Source of the DNA: Methanomassiliicoccaceae archaeon UBA328
GTDB taxonomy: Archaea > Thermoplasmatota > Thermoplasmata > Methanomassiliicoccales > Methanomethylophilaceae
Length of the DNA: 64,000 bases
Direction of reading: 5' to 3'
Assembly: GCA_002506905.1 (NCBI GenBank)
Contig: DAYM01000013.1
Span: 76,824-140,823, forward strand
In this document: positions 1 to 8,991 of the stretch, one piece after another
Numbering within the stretch: the first letter of the stretch is position 1
Layout: each line of letters starts with the position of its first letter
Position numbers and translations under genes: made by a program
Notes under the pieces: generated by a model
Told to the model about the DNA's origin: nothing
The model's database searches: none
The model's input: only the letters and a program-made list of their open reading frames with translations

Positions 1-151
1 TGAGTCCGGCTGCCATTTCTTTCGTTCCTTCAATGAGGACACTGGTTCTTCCCTTCTTGACGTCGGGGACGGTGAAGTTCTCATAGTCTTCGGGTCCGTT
101 TTTAGTGTTGAAACATTTTTTGATTTTGGTATCCATCGGATGGATGTTCAT
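1..151 (-). CDS. 5' part of an unrecognised protein, cut by the window edge
   Basis: Reading leftwards from an ATG at 149-151, an open frame of 50 codons runs off the window. The peptide begins MNIHPMDTKIKK and contains the stretch ENFTVPDVKKGRTSVLIEG. I do not recognise the family. No Shine-Dalgarno-like purine run precedes the ATG. The same frame stays protein-like upstream to about position 310 but is interrupted by a TAA and a TGA, so this could be a decayed gene rather than an intact start. It points away from the methyl-transfer genes that follow. Confidence 0.35.
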   Translation of the reverse strand, partial: MNIHPMDTKIKKCFNTKNGPEDYENFTVPDVKKGRTSVLIEGTKEMAAGL

Positions 152-628
152 ATTATCTGCTTTGACGGTGGGTTCTGTTTTTCATGTCGAATCGTTCGTC
201 CGCCGATCTGGTTGCAGCTCGGGTTTCATATGCAGTATCTGCGTCAATTCTTATGTTCTGCCGATATAGGAATCGGTTAAACGGCCCAATTTGAAGAGTT
301 CGGCATTCATCATGAATCTCTGCTGTTGAAAATTATATGTTTTTATGATTTTTTTTATCTTCAATATCTTTATTTTTGGATTTATTTATAATAGATATAT
401 TTATATACTAAATATTAAAAATTTATTTTTTTAGATTCTAAATTTACTATTTTCCTACCATAAACCTTTCAAAATCAAAACATTTTCAGGTTTATTTATA
501 TATTAATCTACTAATTTTTAAGTAATATGTAAAAAATTCTATGGATATTCAATCCATCCATATAGGGGTTATTAATATTGTCAAATTAAATCTATATTTA
601 TCCTGTGAAAAACAGGAGGAGGATGTAA
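152..628. other. AT-rich intergenic region ahead of the corrinoid gene
   Basis: No convincing gene is seen between the leftward partial frame and the corrinoid gene. The stretch from about 340 to 600 is extremely AT-rich, with many TATA-like runs (for example around 390-430), and probably holds the promoter and a long leader for the methyl-transfer operon. No substrate-specific methyltransferase gene lies here, although such a gene often precedes the corrinoid protein. Confidence 0.5.
602..622 (+). promoter_or_regulatory. small hairpin over a strong ribosome binding site
   Basis: CCTGT (602-606) can pair with ACAGG (612-616) around a GAAAA loop. The 3' arm runs straight into AGGAGGAGG (614-622), a very strong Shine-Dalgarno sequence 6 bases before the ATG at 629. 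The hairpin occupies part of the site, so it could modulate translation; this is inference. Confidence 0.45.
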
Positions 629-1273
629 ATGACAACAAAGGAAGAAGTTTTGGAGAAACTCAGCAATGCTGTTCTTACCTACAAAAGGAACGATGCGATT
701 GCAGCAGCAAACGAGGCGATTGAGATCAATGTCAATCCCGTCGATGCGATCAATGAAGGTCTTGTAAAAGGCATGAACATTATCGGAGACAAATACGGTG
801 CCCATGAGATCTATCTGCCGCAAGTACTTACGGCAGCCAGTGCGATGTACGGTGCCCTTGACATATTGCTTCCCAGGATTCCTAAGGCGGATCTCAGCGA
901 TTCCAAGACCTGTGTGACTTGTGTGGTGGAGGGAGATGTTCACGACATTGGGAAGAATATCGTGAAGACAATGCTTACGGCCGGCGGCTATATGGTTACC
1001 GATCTCGGCAAGGACATATCGTCTGATGATATTGTCAAGAATGTCGAAAGCAACAATATAGATATTCTCTGCATGAGCACTCTGATGACTCCTACCATGG
1101 ACAACATGAAGAAGACCATCGATATTATGAAAGAAACCGGATATCGCGGTAACTGCGTCGTTACCATCGGCGGACCGCCTACATCTCCGTCGTTTGCGGA
1201 GGAAATCGGAGCGGATCACCGCGATGCGAATGCGCAGAATTGTGTAAGCTGGCTGAAGACCGGAAAGGAGTGA
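629..1273 (+). CDS. methyltransferase corrinoid protein (MtbC/MttC/MtaC type)
   Basis: This 214-residue protein is a two-domain corrinoid carrier that accepts a methyl group from a substrate-specific methyltransferase and passes it on to a CoM methyltransferase. Residues 1-90 form the helical cap typical of the family. Residues 91-210 are the B12-binding Rossmann domain, with the base-off signature DVHDIG followed by KN, whose histidine ligates cobalt, then a CMSTLMTP segment and a GGPP loop. The length matches the family. A strong AGGAGG site precedes the ATG. The next gene begins 6 bases downstream, so the two are co-transcribed. No MtmB/MtbB/MttB-type partner lies in the window, so the methyl donor is unknown. 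The family is clear; the substrate class is not. Confidence 0.9.
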   Translation: MTTKEEVLEKLSNAVLTYKRNDAIAAANEAIEINVNPVDAINEGLVKGMNIIGDKYGAHEIYLPQVLTAASAMYGALDILLPRIPKADLSDSKTCVTCVVEGDVHDIGKNIVKTMLTAGGYMVTDLGKDISSDDIVKNVESNNIDILCMSTLMTPTMDNMKKTIDIMKETGYRGNCVVTIGGPPTSPSFAEEIGADHRDANAQNCVSWLKTGKE

Positions 1274-1279
1274 TGGTGT

Positions 1280-2368
1280 ATGAACACAATGACTCCGTAT
1301 GAGAGAGCAATTGGAGCATTGCAGGGGGATAAAGTGGATGAATTGCCAGGATATCCTCTCGCATGCGCTATAGGGCGCCGTCTTCTTCCTAAGAAAACAA
1401 CTCTGCGCGAGATCTCGACCAATGCAAAAGCATGTGCGGATTCTTATATTATGACGGCTGAGAAGTATAAGCTTCCTTATACTGTGTCTTTAATCGATCT
1501 TGCTATCCAGGCAGCTGATTACGGGGCTCATGTAAGGATGGACGAGGAAAACACTGCATTCGTCGATGGACATCTCATCCACAGTCCCGAGGACTATGAG
1601 AAGTTCCAGCCATTGGATCCTCATGAAGGAAGATTGGGCTATCTTATTGATACGAACCGCATGATCGCAGATGCGCTTTACAAAAAGTCGTATCTTGCGG
1701 TGCACATCGAGGGTCCGTTGCTCGCGCTTTCACAGAGTGCTGGTGCGGAGCGCCTGTTCATGGACATGTTCTCGGATCCGGAGCCTGTGCATAAAGCACT
1801 GGTGAACACGACCGAGACATGTTCTAGGGCGTTGAAAGCAATATCGGAGACAAAAACTCCGGGTATATGCTGGAATTTCCTGTGGGGGAACTATGCGGTT
1901 CTCGGAGATGCGGAATACAAGGAATTCGAAGGCAATGACAAGTATGCCAAGCGTCTGATCAAAGAGACAAGAGATCTAGGTTTGGGATTTGCTATCCACA
2001 ATTGTGCGGACATGCCTCATCTGGATACGCAGATAAAGGATTTCAAGCCCGATATGTATTCTATGGCGTACTATCCGCTAAACAGTTCCTCGCCTTCCGC
2101 TACCAAGGTATTGGAAGGAGGATATGCGGATAATTGCGTTATCGCAGGGCAGATTGATCCACAGCTTTTTGTAAGGGGAACCCCTGAAAAAATGGATGCC
2201 GCGGTCAAGGATCTGTGTCAGGAAGTAAAAACCGGTCTTTGCAAGCGCGATCTGGATTCCAAATGGTGTATTGCGAGCGGTTGCGAAGTTCCTCCGGAGC
2301 TAAGCACACCGTTGGAGAGCATTGAGACTTTCATGAATGCCGTACATAAGTATGGAAAGATGGCCTGA
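1280..2368 (+). CDS. UroD-family methyltransferase (MtbA/MtaA-like or demethylase)
   Basis: This 362-residue protein has the uroporphyrinogen-decarboxylase fold used by cobamide:CoM methyltransferases (MtaA, MtbA) and by some corrinoid-linked O-demethylases. The zinc-ligand pattern is visible: an H-x-C in IHNCAD and a later cysteine in SGCEVPP. An acidic HIEGPLLALSQ segment matches the family core. It starts 6 bases after the corrinoid gene and should act on that protein. Because no separate substrate methyltransferase is present, it may either load methyl groups onto CoM or itself demethylate a substrate onto the corrinoid. The first possibility fits the length and motifs slightly better. 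The ATG at 1280 is used; a GTG lies two codons upstream. Confidence 0.8.
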   Translation: MNTMTPYERAIGALQGDKVDELPGYPLACAIGRRLLPKKTTLREISTNAKACADSYIMTAEKYKLPYTVSLIDLAIQAADYGAHVRMDEENTAFVDGHLIHSPEDYEKFQPLDPHEGRLGYLIDTNRMIADALYKKSYLAVHIEGPLLALSQSAGAERLFMDMFSDPEPVHKALVNTTETCSRALKAISETKTPGICWNFLWGNYAVLGDAEYKEFEGNDKYAKRLIKETRDLGLGFAIHNCADMPHLDTQIKDFKPDMYSMAYYPLNSSSPSATKVLEGGYADNCVIAGQIDPQLFVRGTPEKMDAAVKDLCQEVKTGLCKRDLDSKWCIASGCEVPPELSTPLESIETFMNAVHKYGKMA

Positions 2369-2396
2369 ATAGGACATCCACTGCTCTAAACAATTT

Positions 2397-2422
2397 ATTC
2401 GGGGTCATTTTTGATCCCGAAT
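2397..2422 (+). terminator. stem-loop after the methyltransferase gene
   Basis: ATTCGGGGTC (2397-2406) pairs with GATCCCGAAT (2413-2422) across a six-base AT loop. There is no T-run after the stem, so it may be a transcript-stability or processing element rather than a terminator. Confidence 0.4.
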
Positions 2423-2432
2423 CCTCCAATTG

Positions 2433-2467
2433 GGTGCCGGCGACCTATGTGTATGATCGCCGGTACC
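2433..2467 (+). promoter_or_regulatory. inverted repeat before the zinc-ribbon gene
   Basis: GGTGCCGGCGA (2433-2443) and TCGCCGGTACC (2457-2467) form an 11-base-pair stem with one mismatch around a 13-base loop. Together with the hairpin just upstream it fills most of the gap between the methyltransferase and zinc-ribbon genes. It may stabilise or divide the operon transcript. Confidence 0.4.
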
Positions 2468-2489
2468 AAAACAAATCAAGGTGAATAAA

Positions 2490-2801
2490 ATGGGTTATTA
2501 TGAAACGATGAACGCGTACGGTTTCTCCAATGAGACCGTGGCCTCTTTAAAGAAATTCGATTGTCCCCGCTGTGGATTCAGCTTTTCACTCGTGTATGCC
2601 CGGGCAATCGCCTGTCAGGGATGTTCCGAAGCTACACGCAACTGTCCAAAGGTAAGATGTGCAAAGTGCGATTACGAATTCTATCTGGATCAGACTCCGG
2701 AGATCAACAGTACGCATCAGCAGAAGGTTATGGCCAACCACATATGCAGCATAGTAAACGATCGCAACGATGGTATCGGGATAAGTGCCAAGAACCGTTG
2801 A
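2490..2801 (+). CDS. small zinc-ribbon protein linked to methyl-transfer genes
   Basis: This 103-residue protein has three cysteine pairs: CPRC and CQGC in the middle, then CPKVRCAKC. They fit a zinc-ribbon or rubredoxin-like metal site. There is no membrane segment or signal peptide. The ATG at 2490 follows AGGTGA at good spacing; a GTG start 9 bases earlier is possible but lies inside that site. It is probably the last gene of the corrinoid operon. A role in zinc or corrinoid handling, or as a small transcription factor, is a guess from context. Confidence 0.6.
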   Translation: MGYYETMNAYGFSNETVASLKKFDCPRCGFSFSLVYARAIACQGCSEATRNCPKVRCAKCDYEFYLDQTPEINSTHQQKVMANHICSIVNDRNDGIGISAKNR

Positions 2802-2804
2802 AAT

Positions 2805-4799
2805 TCATTCGAAGGTAATCGAATATTTCGAGGGCGGGATCATGATCTGAATATCGAATCCCTCGCCCGGAATTCCGGATTCCTGATACATGAATCCGTG
2901 GATCTTCAAATATTTTCCGACGATATATAATTCAGGTCCGAATATGTTGGGATCATCGTTGGTGATCTCATCCTTTTTCTCTTTTGGAATTCCGATACCG
3001 TCGTCGATGTAGTTTATTATCAGGGTCCCGCTTTTGATGCAGCCTGTAATACTAATGTTGTTGGCACCGTTGTTTTTGGAGAAAATCAGAAGATTTTTAA
3101 ACATCGTTGTGGCGTCCGCGCCCCCCATCACGCACATTCCTCTCAATTTATATGTGATGTTCAGCGGGTTGTTGGAGTTCAGTTTGTTGTACGCTTTCAG
3201 TGCGTCGTCGACGGATTGCTGAAGATAGCACCATTTGGCATCTTCTGCGAACAGTTCGCGACAAGAATCTGCAAAGGAAGTCAGCTTGGTCATCTTTGTT
3301 GCATCTGTCAGGATATCCTCTTTGCTGATATCGTTGTTATGACATTGTGACATCAGACTTTCGGAGATGGTTTTGACCTGCGATACTATGTAATTTATCA
3401 TCGGTTCGTTTAATTGTTTTTCTGAGGACCAGTTGGCTTTTCTACCGGATTCGTCATCTACATTGGTAATCATTATGCAGAAACCGCTGCTTTTGAATGT
3501 GGAATCTGTCAGCAATGTCACGCAGATATGTATCAGGTGATTTTTGTTATTTCTTACGAATTTCAAGGTGGTCTCATGAGGTGTTTTCTCGACTCTGACC
3601 GCTAGAATCATGTTAACAGCCAATTCGGCGACTTCACCTCTGCATTTATCAATGGAATTGCGCTTGTCCTTCGTGCTGAGTTCCAGAAAATACGATGCCG
3701 CCTCATTGCATTCAATGATTTCCAGATCATTGTTCAGAATTACGATTCCCAGCAACGGATTGTTCATAATCTGTGTAATCAGCTGGTCCGGTGAGGAGAA
3801 CAGATTCATTCCGATGATGTTCTCTTTGTATATGTTCACCAATCCATCCATCATCAATGTAAGTTGTTCTTCGTCTTCGAGGATGTACTCGTCAACCTAA
3901 TTGGCAACGCCTGCAGTTGCCAGAACGACACCATTGTGGATAATGGGGATCATTACAGTCCTTGTGATGTCCAGTCCCTCTATCGGAAGATTGATGTCCG
4001 AAGGCCATTGCTTGCTGTTGTATATGTCATCTTTGTTGAAATCGTTAATTCTCACATTTTGTTTTTTGAGAATTGGCACTCCCCAGAGCCCTACCTCGTC
4101 AAGTGGGTACGTGCGATCTATGTTCGTAACGGTTTGATGATATTCGTCAAGTCCCTGCGAGTACGCGATAAGGCGCAGGCTGCGTTTATTGCTGTCGTAT
4201 AGTGCAATATATCCGAATCTGCTGTTCGTAAGTTCTATGGTTGTTCTCAGAACGTACTCTATGACCTCTTTGAAAGGACGGTCATTCATCCTTGAGATCT
4301 GCACAAGGGCTTTCAGTCTTTTCACGTTGATCGTTTGCATTGTGTTTGCATGTTTGCGCTCTGCGCAGATCACGATCTTGGAGGCTAGATTCATGTAGAA
4401 GTTCATTGCCGACGAAGATTTGCATATGTAGTAGTCTACGCGCAGTTCGAAAGCTTTGATGGCAAGATCTGCATCAATGGTGGGGGATACTACTATGAAC
4501 GGCCTGAGATCCCCGACTCTGATCCGTTGATTGAATATCTTTATGGCGTCCAACTTAGGCGGTTCGTGATCGCATACTATAACATCTATGTTTTTATTTA
4601 CTTCCAGAACATCTCTGACTTCATTTTCATTGCTGGCAGAGAATATGGTTATGTCCTTATTGATGTTGGATATATATTTGGTCACTTTTTGGGAAAATTC
4701 ATCACTCATACTGATGAACAACGCCTTGTACATGCGCTTTGATATGTTGTTGTTGTTTATTAACGTACCTTTATTTTTTCTAAGGTCAAACAATCGCAT
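2805..4799 (-). CDS. REC-GAF-PAS-HATPase sensor read through an in-frame amber codon
   Basis: The frame from 4799 to 2805 is open except for one TAG at 3897-3899 (codon 301 of 665). Residues about 20-140 look like a response-regulator receiver (VIVCDHEPP, a candidate Asp loop). Residues about 165-310 are a GAF domain typical of methanogen redox sensors. The TAG falls inside the conserved end of the GAF domain, between GVAN and VDEYILEDEEQL, where homologues usually carry Lys or Glu. After it come the final GAF helix, a PAS domain (GIVILNNDLEIIECNE) and a histidine-kinase-type ATPase domain (DDGIGIP). I see no clear phosphoacceptor His box. The simplest reading is one polypeptide with pyrrolysine at the TAG; the alternative is two products or a nonsense mutation. 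It lies 44 bases downstream of the hydantoinase-like gene on the same strand and probably regulates this methyl-transfer cluster, as Msm/Msr sensors do in Methanosarcina. Confidence 0.75.
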
Positions 4800-4842
4800 C
4801 TGCAATGCACATCGTCTAGATGTGAATTTTTCCGTTAAACAT

Positions 4843-6825
4843 TCATATCATCTGTACAGGTTTACCGCTTGCGGTCACGGTTACGGTGACGTCGAGAATG
4901 GCTTTTGACAGACCTGTGTCATATGTTTTCTCGTCGACTTTGTATTCGACATTGAAATTCGATGCACCCGATTTGATGACTGATTCTCCGACGTATTTTT
5001 CACCGGCTGATTTGGCCTGTTTGATTGCATCATTGATGTTATCGAATTCGAATTTACCCATCTTAGAAAATGATGTGCAGGGATCCTTGTATCCCGAAGC
5101 TCCGTTTTTTGGTTCTATGAGCACCGAAATGGATTCTACGATGCATCCGGATATGGCCCCTATAGCGTTTCCGGCCATGCTGTCCTCGGATGAGACGTAT
5201 TGCGTGTTCAATTTCTTTGATACCTGGGGAAGCCACGAATCGACGGGTGCGCCTATTCCGACAATAGGGTCTTTGAGTGTAATCCTACAGTTGAATTCGT
5301 CATCGGGAATTCCGGATGTGACAATATCCAGTATCTTGCCGCAAATCGGGCAAGTCGAAGTTGTTCCTGTTTTATCGGATAATATCTTCATCATGATCTC
5401 ATTGGTGATCTTTTTCACGACCATCTCCTTGACATGGTTGATGAAATTCTTGCTGCTGATACCGACACGTCTGCTGGCATATTCTACTCCTATATTCGAA
5501 GCTTCAGCATTATATTCGACGTATGTTCCTTCCGCATGGAGCAAATCCGTTGGGGTCAGTCCGATTCTTAGTACGTACCCTGTTTCCTCCAGATTGCTTA
5601 TATTAAAGTTGAGCGGGTGTGTATTTAGAATATTGGCGGCACGTCTTAGGGTGATCGGATGTGCGCTTATCAAGGCTATGAATTCGCGGTCCAGTATCGG
5701 TAAATTGTCTGTAGACATGGGATTGGACGTCATGAAGAATTCTATGTCTGAAACGACGTTTTTGTCGTCGAAGGATTTTTCGTATTTCACAGGGATCTTA
5801 AGCGCATCTCTGAGATCGTTCAGTATATCGGGATACAATGATGCCGCGATACACAACGGCACAACACGTTGAGGTTTAAGCGATATGGTTTTTCCGTTTA
5901 GAAAAATACGGCTGTCCCCGCCTATCCCGGATGTGGTGATGTTGGCAGCTTTCACATGTGTACGGAAACCACCTATCACAGCTCCTTTCTTTTCAATGTC
6001 CGGATATCCGTTTTTCAGGATTCCTATGTCCGTAGTGGTACCGCCCATGTCTACGACCACCGCATCTTTGATGCCTGTGAGCACACGTGCTCCGTTGAGG
6101 CTTGCTGCAGGTCCGCACAGTATGGTTTCCACGGGACGTTCTTTGGCAGATTCGATATTTGTTATAGATCCGTCTCCTTTGACGATCATGATCGGGGCGG
6201 ATATGCTGTGCCGGCCCATAACATCTATTACAGACATTATCAGTTCTTTGATGATAGGTATAAGCTTGGCATTCATCACTGCGGTTATCGTCCTTTCATT
6301 GAATCCCAGTGATGATGATAATTGATACCCGCAGACAACGGGTTTTCCCGTTATCTTCTTCGACAGTTTTTCGATTTCTATCTCATGTTCCGGATTTCTA
6401 ACACTCATGTATCCTGTAATTGCAATGCAGTCGACACGATTTTTGATTACATTTAGAAAGATAGTCGCAGTCGTGGTATCCAATGGTTCTGTTTCATCGC
6501 CGTTGAGATCATGTTTTCCTTTTATGCATATATATTCGTCCGAATTCACAGTTATACTTGGTTCTCTGCCTATGCATATAAGTGCAATTTTACATCCATG
6601 TCCTTCAACTATTGAATTGGTTGCAAGTGTCGATGACAGTGAGACGATCGATATCTTCGACAGAAGTTCGTTGTCAAAATTCGCTATTGAATTTTCTATT
6701 CCTTTGGCAAGATTATCCTTTGTGGTCAAGGCCTTTGCTTTTTCCAGGACCGTGTTGTTGTTTATATCGATTATCACGGCATCTGTGTAAGTTCCGCCTG
6801 TATCAAGTCCCAATCCTATTGACAT
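4843..6825 (-). CDS. hydantoinase/oxoprolinase-family ATPase
   Basis: The 660-residue protein begins MSIGLGLDTGGTYTDAV, the phosphate-binding opening of the HyuA/5-oxoprolinase (ASKHA) fold. It has a second nucleotide motif, VVVDMGGTTTDIGI, near residue 270. Known relatives hydrolyse cyclic imides (5-oxoproline, hydantoins, N-methylhydantoin) with ATP; others related to the ASKHA fold reductively activate corrinoid proteins. A CPICGK pair near residue 510 may bind a metal. I start at the ATG at 6825 because the upstream extension is not protein-like. It is co-oriented with the sensor and convergent with the corrinoid genes. It could supply a methylated substrate (such as from N-methylhydantoin) or act in corrinoid activation; both are inference. 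Confidence 0.7.
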   Translation of the reverse strand: MSIGLGLDTGGTYTDAVIIDINNNTVLEKAKALTTKDNLAKGIENSIANFDNELLSKISIVSLSSTLATNSIVEGHGCKIALICIGREPSITVNSDEYICIKGKHDLNGDETEPLDTTTATIFLNVIKNRVDCIAITGYMSVRNPEHEIEIEKLSKKITGKPVVCGYQLSSSLGFNERTITAVMNAKLIPIIKELIMSVIDVMGRHSISAPIMIVKGDGSITNIESAKERPVETILCGPAASLNGARVLTGIKDAVVVDMGGTTTDIGILKNGYPDIEKKGAVIGGFRTHVKAANITTSGIGGDSRIFLNGKTISLKPQRVVPLCIAASLYPDILNDLRDALKIPVKYEKSFDDKNVVSDIEFFMTSNPMSTDNLPILDREFIALISAHPITLRRAANILNTHPLNFNISNLEETGYVLRIGLTPTDLLHAEGTYVEYNAEASNIGVEYASRRVGISSKNFINHVKEMVVKKITNEIMMKILSDKTGTTSTCPICGKILDIVTSGIPDDEFNCRITLKDPIVGIGAPVDSWLPQVSKKLNTQYVSSEDSMAGNAIGAISGCIVESISVLIEPKNGASGYKDPCTSFSKMGKFEFDNINDAIKQAKSAGEKYVGESVIKSGASNFNVEYKVDEKTYDTGLSKAILDVTVTVTASGKPVQMI

Positions 6826-7470
6826 GTTATCACTTTTATTTAACGGGCGGGCCTGTACGACAGGGAGCGCGATTGTGCAAACAGAGATCAGATACAGGTC
6901 CGCTAGAGTTCTATGATGGATTTTTTGTTTGCGAATATTAGTAATAAATTTGTTTTTAAGTGGTTTGAATTGAAATGGTTTTGGAGGAAAAACCGTTTCC
7001 ATGATGTTCTTAGGTGGTATGGTTATGGCATCAGATTTGGGTTATTGTTCTCTCATGTCACAATCTCTGACTTTTTTCAGAGATAGATATTAAATCTGTT
7101 TACTCCTTATTTAAATCCATTTTATGGATGGATGAAATAACCATAATAAAAATAGTTAATTACAAAAATATTGGTTGATTGATATATAAATAAAGTATAA
7201 TATTGGTTATATCAACAAAATTTTTATTCAATAAATCGAGGTAAAATATTGTATTAAAAATTAATTTTATTATTAAGTATAAATAATTATCTAGTAGATA
7301 ATTTATGCAGATCTCAATATTCTACGAACGGTCGAATGTTAATGTCGCGATGTCCGTTTTTATTTGAGCTTTATTTCGGTCTGTTGTTGCGGGTGTTTTC
7401 GGAGTATGTTGTTCAAACGCACAGTATCCGATGCTAAACGATATATACGGCCGATACTGGTTTTACAACC
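6826..7470. other. AT-rich intergenic region
   Basis: I see no gene in this stretch of about 645 bases. It separates the leftward methyl-transfer genes from the rightward small gene at 7471 and should contain both promoters. A perfect inverted repeat TCTCTGA/TCAGAGA lies at 7064-7083 around a CTTTTT loop. The part from 7130 to 7310 is almost wholly A and T, as in the region before the corrinoid gene, so the accessory cluster is flanked by AT-rich DNA on both sides. Confidence 0.5.
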
Positions 7471-7803
7471 ATGGCCTCCACAGTGACCGTTCATATGAAC
7501 ACATGCAGCAAGACCAGCAAGGTCACCGCATCCATGCAGGATGACGGGACGATCAGCATCAAGATCGTTTCCGACTGCAAGAATGTCAAGGATTACGCAG
7601 AGAAACTGACCTCGATAACGATGGACGATATCGTTGCCTTCAACGGCAGCAAGGTCGTCGATCCAGATATCAGGGCTGCGCTGTCCGTTCCCTGTCTGGT
7701 GCCGAATGCGGTATTCGATGCCGCATGGATGGAAGCGGGAATGCTTTCCAAATCTCTGGCACAGAGGGTCGGGAACAACAATGTGACCTTCGAGAAGGAA
7801 TAA
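7471..7803 (+). CDS. small conserved-looking protein of unknown function
   Basis: A 110-residue soluble protein with three cysteines (NTCSK, SDCKN, VPCLVPN). A segment CLVPNAVFDAAWMEAGMLSKS has the look of a conserved core. It resembles a family of small proteins found in methanogens, but I cannot name a function. No signal peptide or membrane segment is seen. It is followed by a GC-rich hairpin at about 7812-7843, shared with the convergent ArsD-like gene. Confidence 0.6.
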   Translation: MASTVTVHMNTCSKTSKVTASMQDDGTISIKIVSDCKNVKDYAEKLTSITMDDIVAFNGSKVVDPDIRAALSVPCLVPNAVFDAAWMEAGMLSKSLAQRVGNNNVTFEKE

Positions 7804-7850
7804 ACGGTTTTCCGGGGGCTCTCACTTCCGTGAAAGTTCCCCTTTTATGA

Positions 7851-8234
7851 TCATTTCTTGGGTATGCATGCGCCCTTGGTACCGCAGGAACATGCGGGCA
7901 TGAGGTCGTTGGACTGGGCGGGAGCTCCCTTCTTATTGACGCTCAGCACTCCGTCCGGGACATCCAGATAATCGGCGAGTGTCTGATCGTCGGGGTATTC
8001 CCCGTTGCATACGATGGTACCGAGATAATCCGCGATGGGAAGCGCATCAAGTCCTTCCTGCATGACAAGGTCGTAGGATTCCGATTCCTGCGATATCGCA
8101 GATATGTCCCTGCATACCACACGTTCTATTTTGATACCCGCAGATCCAAGTTTTCTGACAGATGCCTCGAATCTTTCCAGGTCTGCTTTGTTCTTGCATA
8201 CGGCCGGTTCATAGACGATAAAATCCTGATCCAT
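7851..8234 (-). CDS. ArsD-like metallochaperone
   Basis: The 127-residue protein fits the arsenical-resistance ArsD layout: an N-terminal strand and cysteine (VYEPAVC), the GIKIERV segment, a loop with GLDALPI, and a YPDDQTLADYLDVP segment resembling the KRAELARWFGIP part of ArsD. The tail carries CSCG followed by a further Cys, like the terminal Cys cluster of ArsD. ArsD passes As(III)/Sb(III) to an ArsA ATPase, but no arsA lies nearby, so the metal and partner here are uncertain. Confidence 0.65.
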   Translation of the reverse strand: MDQDFIVYEPAVCKNKADLERFEASVRKLGSAGIKIERVVCRDISAISQESESYDLVMQEGLDALPIADYLGTIVCNGEYPDDQTLADYLDVPDGVLSVNKKGAPAQSNDLMPACSCGTKGACIPKK

Positions 8235-8285
8235 GTCCGAATATCTGCTCTCGTGATATTTATACTCTGATAAGGCGGGTCCGAC

Positions 8286-8975
8286 TCATATCATATCGAG
8301 GAGGTCTTTCACGCTGTTAAGTGTGGGAATATTCTTTCCGGCGGTCTCCCAGTCCTCTTTTGTGTATCCTCCCGAGAGCACCCCGTAGAATCCCGCACCG
8401 GAGTCCCTTGCGGTCATCCAATCGAATTTATGGTCTCCTAGGTAGAGGATGTTCTCTGGCTACATTCCGAGGGAATCCGCCATGTGCCTCATGGCCATGG
8501 GAGAGGGTTTCGAATCCTGTTCGGGAAAATCGTCCCTGGCGATGACGGCATCGAACTCTCCGAGGATGTTGTACAGCGAAAGGACGCGGGCGGCATAGGA
8601 GTGGCCTCCGCGGGTGAGTATGCCTGTTTTGTATCCCTTTTTCTTAAGAAGTGCCAGTACGTCAAGTGCACCGTCGAAGGGTCTTGCCATTCCGGAGTTC
8701 TCCAATTCGACCTTGGTGCAGGCCTTTCCCACCTTGTCACGGACATCTTCCAACTCCGAGGAACGTCCGTGCGAGGAAAGCCAATCCAATCCTCTGTCGA
8801 GGTTGATCTTGGATCCCGAGTTCACATCGAAAATATCTTCCGGTATGCCGATGGATGTGAGCTCATCTATTACCGCGGAGGCCAGTTTGACGTAGTCTAC
8901 CTTGGTGTTCATGAAAGTGCCGTCCATGTCGAACACGACGGCTTTGTACTTGGGGTCCAATGCCATGGACCCCAA
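8286..8975 (-). CDS. HAD-family phosphatase with an in-frame amber codon
   Basis: The frame encodes 229 residues if the TAG at 8460-8462 (codon 172) is read. HAD motif I is at residues 16-20 (DMDGT), with nucleophile Asp16 and acid Asp18. Motif II sits in the segment TGILTRGGHS. The codons after the TAG give PENILYLGDHKFDW, exactly the family's motif IV with Gly180 and the Mg-binding Asp181, and the frame then ends at a normal TGA with a full-length C-terminus. Stopping at TAG would remove essential catalytic residues. The amber lies where homologues commonly have a polar residue just before the PEN of motif IV. I infer pyrrolysine insertion or efficient readthrough. It is the last gene of the feo operon, 16 bases after the Cys-rich gene, and may be a phosphoglycolate- or nucleotide-type phosphatase. 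Confidence 0.8.
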
Positions 8976-8991
8976 GTATGCCTTAAGGGGT

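Noticed and set aside
6826..7002. N-terminal extension of the hydantoinase-like protein to 7002
   Set aside because: The extra 59 residues are not protein-like, and the family starts at the phosphate-binding segment encoded from 6825.
8500..8520. A T-arm-like sequence (GTTTCGAATCC) suggesting a tRNA
   Set aside because: It lies inside the HAD coding frame and no acceptor or anticodon arms are present.
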